NCBI RefSeq assembly: GCF_023023025.1
Contig: NZ_CP095481.1
Span: 2,790,001 to 2,854,000, forward strand
DNA: 64,000 nt
Direction of reading: 5' to 3'
Origin: Amycolatopsis sp. WQ 127309
Lineage (GTDB): Bacteria > Actinomycetota > Actinomycetes > Mycobacteriales > Pseudonocardiaceae
Shown: positions 48,824 to 57,804 of the stretch, in pieces
Position numbering within the stretch: position 1 is the first letter of the stretch
Layout: every line of letters begins with the position of its first letter
Made by a program: the position numbers and the translations under genes
The notes under the pieces: generated by a model
What the model was told of the DNA's origin: nothing
Databases searched by the model: none
Seen by the model: the letters and a program-made list of their open reading frames with translations, nothing else

Positions 48824-49183
48824 ATGGTCAACGTGGTGAGCCCCGCTGAACTGCCGACCGCCGAGGTCCGCGACCTGCCCCAAGACGGTCTCGTGCTGCT
48901 TGACGTCCGCGAGGACGACGAGTGGGCCGCCGGGCACGCGCCCGGCGCCGTGCACATCCCGATGGGGGAGCTCCCGGCCCGCGTCGGCGAGCTGACCGAC
49001 CTGCCCGACGACCAGCCGATCCACGTGATCTGCCGCAGCGGCGGCCGGTCCGCCCGCGCGGCAGCGTGGCTGAACCAGAGCGGCTGGGACGCGGTGAACG
49101 TCGCCGGCGGCATGGGCGCGTGGCACCGCGAAGGGCGGCCGATGGTCGGCGAGCACCCCGGCATCGATCCCGAAGTGATCTAG
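48824..49183 (+). CDS. Single-domain rhodanese-like protein
   Basis: A 119-residue rhodanese. VLLDVREDDEWAAGHAPGAV is the CH2A-type motif, and the active-site loop HVICRSGGRSARAA carries catalytic Cys in CRSGGRS. It would transfer sulfane sulfur, or act in persulfide handling. GTG 48836 is an alternative start. The next gene begins 2 nt after the stop, so translation may be coupled. Confidence 0.88.
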   Translation: MVNVVSPAELPTAEVRDLPQDGLVLLDVREDDEWAAGHAPGAVHIPMGELPARVGELTDLPDDQPIHVICRSGGRSARAAAWLNQSGWDAVNVAGGMGAWHREGRPMVGEHPGIDPEVI

Positions 49184-49185
49184 CC

Positions 49186-50226
49186 TTGCATCCGGGTCAG
49201 CCTCCGGCGGGACAGCCGTACCCACCCGGGTACTGGCCGCGCCCGGCCGTGCCGCCGCCGAACCCGCAGCAGCTGCAGGGCCGCGCGCTCGCCGCGCACC
49301 CGGAGCCGTACCCGTACCACCGCCGTCCGGTCCACCGGCCGAAGCTGCGCTGGGTGGCCACCCCGCCGCCCGGCGCCTGGCCGCGTCGGCGGGCGGTGGC
49401 CCCCGAGCGCTACTACGGCCCGCCGTCCTACCCGGTGCCGCCGCGCTGGGGCTTCCCGAACCTGGTCTGGCGCCGGCCGACGTCGGTCCCGGGCACGGCC
49501 TCCGACGCGGTCCGCCCGATCGACCGCGTGCGCGTGCTCAGCCGCAGCCTCGTCGGCATCCTCTTCGCGTTCGCCGTGCTCACGGTGGTCGCCGCCGGCG
49601 CCGAGGTCTGGCGGTACGTGCTGCTCGTCCAGGGCCGTGACTCCGCGCTGACCCGCTCGGTCGTCGCCTTCTCCGACGGGTTCGTGCTCACCGCGGGCCT
49701 GCTCGCCTCGATCCTCGCGCTGCTGCCGGCGGGGCTGTCCGTCTGGTGGCTGCTGGTCGCCCGGCACGCGGCCGCGGACGCCTCGGGCGACGACCCGCCG
49801 CGCCCGGTGTGGCAGGTGCTGGTCGGCATCCTGGTGCCGATCGCAAACCTGCCGATGGCGCTGTCGATCGTCGGCGAGCTGGAGCACGCGGTGCTGGGCC
49901 GCGCGCGTGACGTCCGGCCGAAGCCGTCCCGTCAGGTGCTCGTCTGGTGGGGCGCCTGGCTGCTGAACTGGATCATGCTGGGCGTGACGATCGTCTGGCG
50001 CTTCCGCACCGACGTGCAGTCGATGGCGGACAGCGTCGTCCTGGTCGCGCTGACCGACCTCGCGGCGGCCGCGCTCGCGGTCGTGACGGCGCTGGTCGTG
50101 CGGCGGTTCACGGCGTTGCTGGCGCCGTCGGACGCGATGGGCGTGCGCGAGCTGCGCGTGCTGAAGGTCGACGGCGCGCCCGAGCCCGAGCTGCGGACCA
50201 AGCGCCCGGCCGGCGCGGCGCGCTAG
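49186..50226 (+). CDS. DUF4328-like four-helix membrane protein
   Basis: A 346-residue protein starting TTG with a Pro/Tyr/Arg-rich cytoplasmic N-region (about 110 residues). About four to six hydrophobic helices follow (about 118-140, 155-185, 205-230, 250-270 and 285-310). The features around WWLLVARHAA, VPIANLPMALSIVGEL and WWGAWLLNWIM match DUF4328. No ribosome-binding site is seen, and the start is 2 nt after the rhodanese stop. Function unknown. The last 4 nt overlap the convergent TetR gene. Confidence 0.7.
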   Translation: MHPGQPPAGQPYPPGYWPRPAVPPPNPQQLQGRALAAHPEPYPYHRRPVHRPKLRWVATPPPGAWPRRRAVAPERYYGPPSYPVPPRWGFPNLVWRRPTSVPGTASDAVRPIDRVRVLSRSLVGILFAFAVLTVVAAGAEVWRYVLLVQGRDSALTRSVVAFSDGFVLTAGLLASILALLPAGLSVWWLLVARHAAADASGDDPPRPVWQVLVGILVPIANLPMALSIVGELEHAVLGRARDVRPKPSRQVLVWWGAWLLNWIMLGVTIVWRFRTDVQSMADSVVLVALTDLAAAALAVVTALVVRRFTALLAPSDAMGVRELRVLKVDGAPEPELRTKRPAGAAR

Positions 50227-50819
50227 TAGGTCCCGAAGACCGGTTCGAGCTGGTCGAAGGCTTGTTCGGCGAGGGGCCACACGGCGTCGGCGATCTGCTT
50301 CGCGGGCTCGTCTTCGAGCGTCCGGTCGAAGACCTCCTGGAAGAGCACCCGCAGCACGGTCGCGAGGTGCGCGGCGGCCAGCACCGGCCCGAGCTCCCGC
50401 TCGGGGTGCCGGCCGATCAGGAGGTGCGTGAGCGCCTCCTCGCGCTCGCGGTGCATCTCGTGCAGCGCGTTCGTCAGGACCTGGCTCTCCTTGATCATCC
50501 GCGCGAACCCCCGGCCCGAAAAGCCGACGAGCGCGTGTTCGGCACCCAGGGCCTCGAAGTAGATCTCACGCGTGTCGTGGAAGGCGCTGTCGTGGATCAG
50601 GGACGCGGGCCAGGCCGCGAAGTCCGCGCGAATGTCGAAGACCAGGTCCTCCTTGCGCGGGAAGTGGTTCGTCACGGTCATCTTGGCCACCCGCGCCTCG
50701 GCGGCGATCTCCGCGATCGTCACGTCCTCGAAGCCGTTCCGGATGAACAGGCCGGTCGCGACGTCGGAGATGTTCCTCCTGGTCTCGTGCTTCTTTTGGG
50801 CCCGGAGTCCCTCGCTCAT
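50223..50819 (-). CDS. TetR-family repressor of the MFS/Mca operon
   Basis: A 198-residue TetR protein. The helix-turn-helix is at about residues 12-60 (LFIRNGFEDVTIAEIAAEAR then AKMTVTNHFPRKEDLV), followed by a helical ligand domain. It is divergent from an efflux pump that overlaps a mycothiol-conjugate amidase gene. Three GGTCGGACC-like palindromes between them are the likely operators. Confidence 0.9.
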   Translation of the reverse strand: MSEGLRAQKKHETRRNISDVATGLFIRNGFEDVTIAEIAAEARVAKMTVTNHFPRKEDLVFDIRADFAAWPASLIHDSAFHDTREIYFEALGAEHALVGFSGRGFARMIKESQVLTNALHEMHREREEALTHLLIGRHPERELGPVLAAAHLATVLRVLFQEVFDRTLEDEPAKQIADAVWPLAEQAFDQLEPVFGTY

Positions 50820-50832
50820 GCCGTCACCCTAC

Positions 50833-50896
50833 TGGGTCGGACCCAAACTTGTGCTTGACCCATCGAGTGGGTTCGACCTAATCTGAGGTCGGACCT
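50833..50896. promoter_or_regulatory. TetR operators between the repressor and efflux genes
   Basis: TGGGTC-G-GACCCA (50833-50845) and AGGTC-G-GACCT (50886-50896) are perfect palindromes whose centres are 52 bp apart. GGGTTCGACCT (50869-50879) is a third, imperfect copy. Confidence 0.75.
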
Positions 50897-50913
50897 AGTG
50901 AATGGGGGTGAGC

Positions 50914-52275
50914 ATGACCACGGCAGTCCGGCCGGACAAAGCGCTCTGGCGGCTCGGCGGTGTGCTGATCATGGGCGCGGTGCTGTCGATCCTCGACGCG
51001 ACGATCGTGACCGTCGGGATCGACTCGATCGCCCGTGACCTGCGCAGCCCGCTGACGACCGTGCAGTGGGTCGCCAGCGCGTACCTGCTGGCGGCTTCGG
51101 CGGCGATCCCGCTGTCGGGCTGGCTGACCGACCGGTTCGGCGGCCGCGCGGTCTGGCTGACTGCGGTCGCGCTCTTCACGGCGGGCACGCTGCTGTGCGG
51201 CTTCGCGTGGTCGGCACCCGCGCTGATCGGATTCCGGGTGCTCCACGGCCTGGGCGGCGGCCTGATGCAGCCGGTCGGCCAGGCGGTGTTCGCGCAGGAA
51301 GCGGGCCCGGCGCTGGGGCGGATGATCGGCGTGATCACGCTGCCGGCCACGGTCGCCCCGGCCCTCGGCCCGATGCTCGGCGGCGCCCTCGTCGCCGGCT
51401 TCGGCTGGCGCTGGATGTTCTTCGGCATCGTCCCGCTGGGCGTGGCGACGTTCGTGTGCGCCCGCCGCCTGCTCCCGGCCCCAGCACCTGGTGGCGTGCG
51501 CGAACCACTCGACGTCCGGGGGATCGCGCTGCTGTCCCCAGGGCTGGGCGCGTTCGTGTACGGCTTGGCCGAAGGCGTCATCGTGGCCGCGGTCGCCGGA
51601 GCGGCGTTGCTGCTGGCGTACGGCGTCCACGCGGCCCGGGCCCGATCGGCGGTGCTGGACCTGAAATTGTTCCGAGACAAGGGTTTCGCGGTCGCCAGCG
51701 CGAGCACGTTCCTGCTGGGCGCGTCGCTGTACAGCTCGATGTTGCTGCTCCCGCTGTACTACCAGCAGGTGGACCACGCGAGCGCGTTGCAGGCGGGCCT
51801 GCTCCTGGCCCCGCAAGCTGTGGGCTCGGCAGCGGCGCTGCTCATAGGTGGCCGGCTCCTGGCGCGCTTCGGCCCCCGCACGATGATGCTGGCCGGGATC
51901 ACGTTGTCCCTGCTGGGCACGATCGCGTTCACGCAGCTGGGTTCGTCGCCCGGCGGCGTCCTGCTGACCGTGTCGCTCCTGATCCGCGGCGCGGGCCTGG
52001 GCGCGGCGACAACCCCAGGCATGACCACGCTTTACGGCTCCCTGGAGCGATCCCGCATCCCCCGAGCGGCGAGCGCGTTCAACGTGGTCAACCGCATCGG
52101 CGGTTCCCTGGGCACCGCACTCCTGGCGGCGATCCTCCACCACGAACTGGCCGGAACCGCCGCCCCCACGGCGTTCGGCACCACCTTCACGTGGACCTTG
52201 GCGTTGTCGGCCTTGACCCTCGTCCCCGCAGCGTTCTTCCCGAAGTCCTCGAGTCCGAAGAGGAGCCTGGCATGA
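50914..52275 (+). CDS. MFS efflux transporter, DHA2 type
   Basis: A 453-residue permease with about 12-14 helices. LSILDATIVTVGIDSIARDL and SGWLTDRFGGRAVWLTAVAL (motif A) mark the DHA2 drug-proton antiporters, with GPMLGGALVAGFGWRWMFF as motif C. ATG 50914 is preferred over 50902 because a GGGGGTGAG element lies before it. Its stop overlaps the start of the mca-like gene in ATGA, so the pump and the mycothiol-conjugate amidase are coupled. Confidence 0.9.
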   Translation: MTTAVRPDKALWRLGGVLIMGAVLSILDATIVTVGIDSIARDLRSPLTTVQWVASAYLLAASAAIPLSGWLTDRFGGRAVWLTAVALFTAGTLLCGFAWSAPALIGFRVLHGLGGGLMQPVGQAVFAQEAGPALGRMIGVITLPATVAPALGPMLGGALVAGFGWRWMFFGIVPLGVATFVCARRLLPAPAPGGVREPLDVRGIALLSPGLGAFVYGLAEGVIVAAVAGAALLLAYGVHAARARSAVLDLKLFRDKGFAVASASTFLLGASLYSSMLLLPLYYQQVDHASALQAGLLLAPQAVGSAAALLIGGRLLARFGPRTMMLAGITLSLLGTIAFTQLGSSPGGVLLTVSLLIRGAGLGAATTPGMTTLYGSLERSRIPRAASAFNVVNRIGGSLGTALLAAILHHELAGTAAPTAFGTTFTWTLALSALTLVPAAFFPKSSSPKRSLA

Positions 52276-53111
52276 CCTTCCGCCTCCTGAGCGTCCACGC
52301 CCACCCCGACGACGAGTCCAGCAAAGGCGCGGCAACCCTCGCCCGCTACGCCACCGAAGGCGTCGACGTCCTGGTGGCAACCTGCACCGGCGGCGAACGC
52401 GGCGACGTCCTCAACCCGGCCCTCGACACCCCCGAAACCCGCGCCGACCTCCCGGCCATCCGCCGCCGGGAAATGGCCGCGGCGGCCGAGATCCTGGGCG
52501 TCCGCCAGCAGTTCCTGGGCCACCCGGACTCCGGCCTCCCGGCCGAAGGCGAGCCACCACCCGAAGGCTCGTTCGCCGCCCTCCCACTCGACGAGGCGGC
52601 CGCCCCGCTGGTCGCACTGATCCGGGAGTTCCGCCCGCACGTGGTGATCACATATGACGAAACGGGCGGCTACCCCCACCCGGACCACATCCGCACCCAC
52701 GAGGTGACGATCGAGGCACTCACCGCGGCGGCTGACCCCACCCGCTACCCCGGCAACCCGTGGCGACCGCAAAAGCTCTACTACCAGGCAACCCTGAGCC
52801 GAGCGTGGTTCGAGGCCATCCACAAAGCCACCCTCGCCGCAGGCCTCACATCGGCCATGGGCCCAGTCCTGGACGAACTACCGCCCGAGGACAAGCTGCC
52901 GATCACCACGCAAATCCGCTGCGAGAAGCACTTCGCAACCCGAGACCGTGCGCTCCTGGCCCACACCACCCAGGTCGACCCGGCGCACCCGTTCTTTAGC
53001 CACTCCCGCGAAATCGAGCGAGAGGCCTGGCCCTTCGAGGACTACCACCGAGCCCACCCAGCGCCGGGCCCGGAGCTGGAGACAGACCTGTTCGCAGGAC
53101 TCACCCCATGA
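52272..53111 (+). CDS. mca: Mycothiol S-conjugate amidase (PIG-L deacetylase family)
   Basis: A 279-residue zinc hydrolase. The metal motif VHAHPDDESSKG gives His11, Asp14; CTGGERGDVLNPALD and GGYPHPDHIRTHEV (His in HPDH) complete the site. The size and the ESSKGAAT and TGGERG blocks fit Mca rather than the sibling deacetylase MshB. Mca cleaves mycothiol-drug conjugates into a mercapturate, which is then exported. The overlapping MFS gene and TetR repressor make this a complete inducible drug detoxification unit. Confidence 0.88.
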   Translation: MTFRLLSVHAHPDDESSKGAATLARYATEGVDVLVATCTGGERGDVLNPALDTPETRADLPAIRRREMAAAAEILGVRQQFLGHPDSGLPAEGEPPPEGSFAALPLDEAAAPLVALIREFRPHVVITYDETGGYPHPDHIRTHEVTIEALTAAADPTRYPGNPWRPQKLYYQATLSRAWFEAIHKATLAAGLTSAMGPVLDELPPEDKLPITTQIRCEKHFATRDRALLAHTTQVDPAHPFFSHSREIEREAWPFEDYHRAHPAPGPELETDLFAGLTP

Positions 53112-53623
53112 CCCGCCACCCACGCCCACCTGCCGCGGCTCGCCCACCCCACGACGGCGACTGTCCACGCAGGCCAAGGGTTCCTCCAGCCGAGCCGCCA
53201 CGTTCGCCACGCAGGCCTCCCAGCCCGCTACGACGACCGCCCACGCAGACCGGAGGTTCCTGCAGTCGAGGCACCGCGTTCGCCCCGCGGGCCTCCGCCC
53301 CTCGCTACGCCGACCGTCCGCGCAGGCCGGAGGTTTCTGCAGTCGGCCCACTGCGTTCGCCGCGCGGGTCTCCCAGCCCGCTGCGGCGCCTGTCCATGCA
53401 GGCTGGAGGTTCTTTCAGTCGGGCCACTGCGTTCGTCACGCGGGTCTCCCCAACCCGCTACGACGACCGCCCTCGCAGACCGCGGCTCACGCCGCCGACC
53501 GTGGCGACCACCGCAGCAGGTCAGCCACCGGCTGGACCGGCGCCGCGGGCAACACGAGCACCACCGCAGCCGCGGGCCCGTACAAGCTGCGGCTCACCCA
53601 GTCCCAGGCCCGCGTCCGGCAGC
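53112..53623. repeat. 512-bp gene-free stretch with about four imperfect 76-bp tandem repeats
   Basis: From about 53165 to 53480 four copies of a 76-77 bp unit follow one another. Anchor GGTTCC/GGTTTC/GGTTCT recurs at 53179, 53255, 53332 and 53408, each followed by GTTCG and then a GCGGGTCTCCC-AGCCCGCT hairpin. The period is not a multiple of three, so coding is unlikely. The rest, to 53623, is GC-rich with no gene I can support. Both flanks have strong genes in convergent orientation. Confidence 0.7.
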
Positions 53624-54790
53624 TCAGGCCGTGACCCGCAACTCCCGCAACCCGCGGATCACGAACTCCGGCCGTCGCGGCGGTGTCTCCACCAGTCGCA
53701 GCCCCGGCAACTTTTCTGTCAACGCGGTCAGCGCCGCCGCGATCTCCACCCGAGCGAGAGGAGCGCCCACGCAGTAGTGAATCCCCATGCCGAAGCCGAG
53801 GTGCGCGTTCGGGGTCCGGCCGATGTCGAGGCGGTCCGGCTCCTCGAACACCTTCGGGTCGCGAGCCGCGGCGCCCAGCAGCGCGCCGATCTTCTGGCCG
53901 CGCTTCACTTCGAAGCCGGAGATCGAGACGTCCTCGGTCGCCGTCCGCTCGAACAGCTGCAGGGGCGCGTCGAACCGGATCAGCTCCTCGACGCACGGAT
54001 CTAGCAACGTCGGCGTCGCCAGCAGCCGATCCCATTGGTCCCGATGGGTGAGGAGGGCCGTGATGCCGTTACCGAGCACGTTGACCGTCGCCTCGTGGCC
54101 GGCCATCAGCAGCAGCACCGCCGTCGCGACGAGCTCGTCGGGCGTCAGCTCACTTCGCAGGAGGTCACTGATGATGTCGTCACCGGGCGCGGCGGCCCGG
54201 GAAGCTGCGACCGAGCGGACGTACGAGACGAACTCGCCGGCGGCCTGTTCGGCGGCGTCGCGGCCCTCTTCGGGCAGGTCGTACTCGTACATCTTCACGA
54301 TCGCGTTGGACAGCTGCACCATCCGCGGCCCGTCGGTGCCCGGGACGCCGAGCAGCTCGGCGATCACCGCGACCGGCAGCGGCTGGGCGAGGTGCTCCAG
54401 CAGATCCGCGCCGCCGTCGGTGGCGATGGCCGCGGCCAGGTCGTCGACCATCTTGGCGGCGAGCGTCGCGACCATCGGGCGCAGGCGCTGCACGTGGCCG
54501 CGGCCGAACGCGCCCGCGATCAGGCGGCGCAGCCGGGTGTGGGCCGGTGGCTCGTTCTCCAGCAGCGAGTTGCGGTGCAGCAGGTTGAACGAGGCGAACC
54601 GTTCGAGCGGCTGGGCGTCCTGCCAGATCCGGCCCAGCCCGCGGTGGCGCAACACGGCCGACGACGCGGCGTGCGACACCGCCAGCGCCAAGCCGAGCTC
54701 CTCGTGGAAATGGACGTCGCCTTGTGCGCGAAGGGCGGCGAAGGCGGGGTACGGGTCTTCGAGGAAGTCAGGATCGCGGGGGTCGAACAC
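53624..54790 (-). CDS. Cytochrome P450 (CYP, class I bacterial)
   Basis: A 388-residue P450. The I-helix AGHEATVNVLGNG, the K-helix EELIRF (E-x-x-R) and the heme loop FGMGIHYCVGAPLAR with Cys340 are present. The chain has no membrane anchor, as in soluble actinobacterial P450s that take electrons from ferredoxin. The substrate is unknown; no biosynthetic neighbour is visible. A GTG starts the gene, which is divergent from the DUF5926 gene. Confidence 0.92.
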   Translation of the reverse strand: MFDPRDPDFLEDPYPAFAALRAQGDVHFHEELGLALAVSHAASSAVLRHRGLGRIWQDAQPLERFASFNLLHRNSLLENEPPAHTRLRRLIAGAFGRGHVQRLRPMVATLAAKMVDDLAAAIATDGGADLLEHLAQPLPVAVIAELLGVPGTDGPRMVQLSNAIVKMYEYDLPEEGRDAAEQAAGEFVSYVRSVAASRAAAPGDDIISDLLRSELTPDELVATAVLLLMAGHEATVNVLGNGITALLTHRDQWDRLLATPTLLDPCVEELIRFDAPLQLFERTATEDVSISGFEVKRGQKIGALLGAAARDPKVFEEPDRLDIGRTPNAHLGFGMGIHYCVGAPLARVEIAAALTALTEKLPGLRLVETPPRRPEFVIRGLRELRVTA

Positions 54791-54843
54791 GTCGCGAGAC
54801 TAACCCTTCGATAGCGTTCCAGGCCGAGCCAGAGGAGGCAGCC

Positions 54844-55725
54844 GTGGGCAAGGGCGCGCGCAAGAAGGGTCCCAAGCAGGCGTCGGACCGCAAGCCGAAG
54901 GTGCGCGACGTCTTCGTCGGGCAGCCGTTCGAAGGGCTGGCGGCGGAGCCCGAGCTGATCGCGCTGCGTGAGTTCGTGCCGTCCGCGACGGCCAAGCTCA
55001 CCCTCGCCGACGGCGGGGACGTCACCATCGCCACCGTGCTGCCGATGGCCGCGGCCGCGTTCGTCCGTTCCGACGGCGAGCGCTACCTCGGCCTGCAGGT
55101 GCAGACCCGGTCCTCCGACATCAGCCGCGACCTCGGCCGCTCGCTGAAGTGGCTGCTGGACGCCAAGGAGGGCGACGTCCTCGGCGTGCCGGACACCACC
55201 ACCCCGCCGGAGGCCGACGAGCACACCCGGCTGCAGGACCTGCTGACGCCGGGCGCCGAGCTCGACGTCACGCTGCACAGCGACTTCGCGTGGTGGCTGC
55301 CCGAGGACGCGGACGCCACCGGTGACGTCGCGGTGTCCCTCGAGCGCGCCAACGCCGCGATCATGCCGACCGAGCGGCTCGGCTTCGGCGCCTACTGGGT
55401 GCTCGCCGGCGAGAAGGCGCACCTGCGCTGGGTCCGGCCCGAGTCGGAGAACCTGCTGCTCCAGGCCCTGGCGCGGCTGTCCGCGGCCGGTGAGCTGGGC
55501 CTCGGTGAGGGCTCGCGCTACGCGGGCTCGTTCCGGGCGCACGGCCTGCTCGTCCCGGTCTGGGACCTCGACTCCGAGGCCCACGCCCGCGAGTGGGCGG
55601 ACGCGAAGGACGCCCTGGGTGCCCGTCTCGACACGGCGCTCAAGTCCCTCGACGCCGAGCCGCTGAACGCCGCCGAGCGGCGGGCGCGCGACGGCCTGAT
55701 CGGCCGTCAGCTCACCCTGCGCTGA
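54844..55725 (+). CDS. DUF5926-family protein
   Basis: A 293-residue soluble protein with a basic start (GKGARKKGPKQASDRKPK) and acidic, Leu-rich body. SSDISRDLGRSLKWLLDAKE, HSDFAWWLPED and FGAYWVLAGEKAHLRWVR are typical of DUF5926, which is widespread in Actinobacteria and without known role. GTG 54844 follows a GAGGAGG at about 8 nt. A terminator follows. Confidence 0.85.
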   Translation: MGKGARKKGPKQASDRKPKVRDVFVGQPFEGLAAEPELIALREFVPSATAKLTLADGGDVTIATVLPMAAAAFVRSDGERYLGLQVQTRSSDISRDLGRSLKWLLDAKEGDVLGVPDTTTPPEADEHTRLQDLLTPGAELDVTLHSDFAWWLPEDADATGDVAVSLERANAAIMPTERLGFGAYWVLAGEKAHLRWVRPESENLLLQALARLSAAGELGLGEGSRYAGSFRAHGLLVPVWDLDSEAHAREWADAKDALGARLDTALKSLDAEPLNAAERRARDGLIGRQLTLR

Positions 55726-55743
55726 CCGGGAGCCACGAAAGCC

Positions 55744-55778
55744 ACGAAAGGGCCGTCCCACACGGGGCGGCCCTTCGT
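55744..55778 (+). terminator. Hairpin after DUF5926
   Basis: ACGAAAGGGCCGTCCC (55744-55759) pairs with GGGGCGGCCCTTCGT (55764-55778) with minor mismatch. AGCCACGAAA is also repeated just ahead. Confidence 0.7.
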
Positions 55779-55901
55779 CATCCGGCACCGGACTGCCGGT
55801 TTCACCGGGTGCTCTTCCACACGCTCGATGAGCGTTCAACCAGGCATTATGTGGCGCACGAGACACCGCCGCCGGATCGCGCTGGTGGGACCATTCTCGG
55901 C

Positions 55902-56255
55902 GTGATACTCCACATCTGCGGGGCGGCCGACTGGGCCGAGGCCGTCGAGGGCGGTGAATACCGGGCGCCGTCGCTGGATGACGTCGGGTTCATCCACTGC
56001 TCCGACTTCGGTACGGCGCACCTGCCGGCCAACGCGCTCTACCAGGGCCGTACCGACCTGGTGCTGCTCGAGATCGACCCGGCGAAGCTGGGCGTCCCGG
56101 TCCGCTGGGAGGACGGCGAGCCGCCGCATCCGGCCGGGGTCTGGTTCCCGCACGTGTACGGCCCGATCCCGCGTGCCGCCGTCGTGGACGTCCACGAGTT
56201 CACCGAAGTGGCGGACGGCGGCTTCCGGCTGCCGGAGTCGCTCGCGCTCCGCTGA
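55902..56255 (+). CDS. DUF952-family protein
   Basis: A 117-residue small cytoplasmic protein. The start VILHICGAADWAEA, the GFIHCSDFGTAHLPANAL motif and the LVLLEIDPAKLGVPVRWED block define DUF952, a family with no assigned role and distant similarity to glutathione-transferase-like or ADP-ribosyl folds. GTG 55902 gives the family length. Confidence 0.85.
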   Translation: MILHICGAADWAEAVEGGEYRAPSLDDVGFIHCSDFGTAHLPANALYQGRTDLVLLEIDPAKLGVPVRWEDGEPPHPAGVWFPHVYGPIPRAAVVDVHEFTEVADGGFRLPESLALR

Positions 56256-56319
56256 CGCGGAGCACGTCAGAGCGTCTCCGACATTCGTTCGGGGACGCGG
56301 GCAACCTGAGGGGGCTGTG

Positions 56320-56970
56320 ATGCGTGTTGGGGAGGAAGGTGACTCGGCTTCTGGCTACCCGACCCCGATGGGAGGCGATACGGTGACCGCTGCGGCACCC
56401 GTCTTCACCGGGGGAGATACCTGGGTGACCAGCGCAGGCCGAGGGAGGGCCGCGACGTTGCCGGGTGAGCTCGCCGACTTCGGGGACTTCGTGCAGGCCG
56501 TGCTGCCGGGGTTGCTGCGCTACGGCCACGCGCTGACCGGCAACCCGCACGACGCGGCGGACCTGGTCCAGACCGTGCTCGAGAAGATGGGTTCACGCTG
56601 GACCTACGTGCACGAGAAGACCGGTGACCCGCTGGCCTACGTCCGCCGCTCGATGGCGAACGCGCACGTCAGCCGCTGGCGCCGCACGCGCCGCGAGAAC
56701 CTGGTGGCCGACCTGCCGGACACCGATCCGCACGTCCCGGACGACCCGTTCGAGCACGAGCCGCTGTGGCGCGCGTTACGAACGCTGCCGCCGCGGCAAC
56801 GCGCCGTGATGGTGCTGCGTTACTACGAAGGTCTCTCGGAAGCGGAGATCGCCGGTGCGCTCGGTGTCACGCAGGGCACCGTCAAGAGCCAGGCCAGCAA
56901 GGCGATCGCGTCGCTGCGGATGAAACTCAAGGCGGCCGACGGCGAAGGCGAAGGGAGTGACGCGGGTTGA
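56320..56970 (+). CDS. SigE-family (streptomycete type) ECF sigma factor
   Basis: A 216-residue sigma factor. After an N-tail of about 45 residues, region 2 covers LLRYGHALTGNPHDAADLVQ, and region 4 is VLRYYEGLSEAEIAGALGVT then GTVKSQASKAIASL. It belongs to the SigE-family of short sigma factors with a Pro-rich/Gly partner gene downstream. ATG 56320 is chosen; ATG 56370 is possible. Its stop overlaps the TTG of the next gene. Confidence 0.88.
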   Translation: MRVGEEGDSASGYPTPMGGDTVTAAAPVFTGGDTWVTSAGRGRAATLPGELADFGDFVQAVLPGLLRYGHALTGNPHDAADLVQTVLEKMGSRWTYVHEKTGDPLAYVRRSMANAHVSRWRRTRRENLVADLPDTDPHVPDDPFEHEPLWRALRTLPPRQRAVMVLRYYEGLSEAEIAGALGVTQGTVKSQASKAIASLRMKLKAADGEGEGSDAG

Positions 56971-57791
56971 ACATCTCCGAGGACGAACTGGAGCAGCGCC
57001 TGCGCGCCCTGTTCGCCGATGAGCGGCTCGACTTGCCCCCGCCACCCGACGCCGGCACGGTCATCGTCGCCGGTGCGCGCCGTCGTCGTCACCGTCGTCA
57101 AGGCGCGCTGACCGCGGTCGGCGTCGCGGCCGCCGTGGTGTTCGTCGCCGGGGGGCTCACCGTGGTGCGGCTCCACACGGACGAAGGCACCGCGGTGATG
57201 TCCGCCGACGGCGCCTCGATCAGCGTCAAACCGCCGGAGAACCTCACGCCCGGCCGGCAGCCCCAGCCGCCGGCCCCCGCGCCGACCAGCACGCAGGACA
57301 TCGACGTCTCCCCGCCGGCGGGGTCGTCGCCCTCGCGGACGGCGCCGCCGTCGTCGGCCCAGCCGCCGTCGAAGCTCCCGGCCGTCCTGAGCGGGCCACT
57401 GCTCGCCTCGGACGGCTTCGGCGCCCTCAAGCTGGGGATGTCCGAGGCCGAGCTGACGGCCCAGGGGGTCACGTTCAGCGACGAGCAGGCCGGCGCGAGC
57501 TGCTCCACGTACACCGCGCAGGGCAGCGGAGTGCCGGCTGCGGCGACCGTCGTCATCTCGAAGGCCGTCGGGCTCACCGTCGTCACGCCGGAACAGGCGG
57601 CGCACACCGCCGAGGGCGTCGGCGCCGGGTCCACGAAGGAGCAGGTGCTCGCCACCTACCCCGAGGCCAAACCCGAGCCGGGCGGCATCGTCGCCCCGGC
57701 CCGCGGCACTTCGGAGTACCACTTCCGGCTCGACGACACCGGGGTCGTGCAGACCAGTCTGATGAGCCTCAACCAGGACTGCGCCGGCTGA
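56967..57791 (+). CDS. Membrane-anchored partner of the SigE-family factor (anti-sigma-like)
   Basis: A 274-residue protein starting TTG, overlapping the sigma gene in TTGA. A short cytoplasmic N-part (DELEQRLRALFADERLDLPP) is followed by one membrane helix (about 50-70) and a Pro/Ser linker. An outer domain (about 150-270) has two Cys. In the SigE family these partners act as anti-sigma or sensor proteins. No zinc motif is present in the cytoplasmic part, so a new inhibition mode is possible. Confidence 0.7.
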   Translation: MNISEDELEQRLRALFADERLDLPPPPDAGTVIVAGARRRRHRRQGALTAVGVAAAVVFVAGGLTVVRLHTDEGTAVMSADGASISVKPPENLTPGRQPQPPAPAPTSTQDIDVSPPAGSSPSRTAPPSSAQPPSKLPAVLSGPLLASDGFGALKLGMSEAELTAQGVTFSDEQAGASCSTYTAQGSGVPAAATVVISKAVGLTVVTPEQAAHTAEGVGAGSTKEQVLATYPEAKPEPGGIVAPARGTSEYHFRLDDTGVVQTSLMSLNQDCAG

Positions 57792-57804
57792 CCGGCGCCG
57801 CACA

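Noticed and set aside
53108..54004. Pro/Arg-rich frame across the tandem repeats
   Set aside because: The repeat period is not a multiple of three, composition is low-complexity, and it runs into the P450 gene on the opposite strand.
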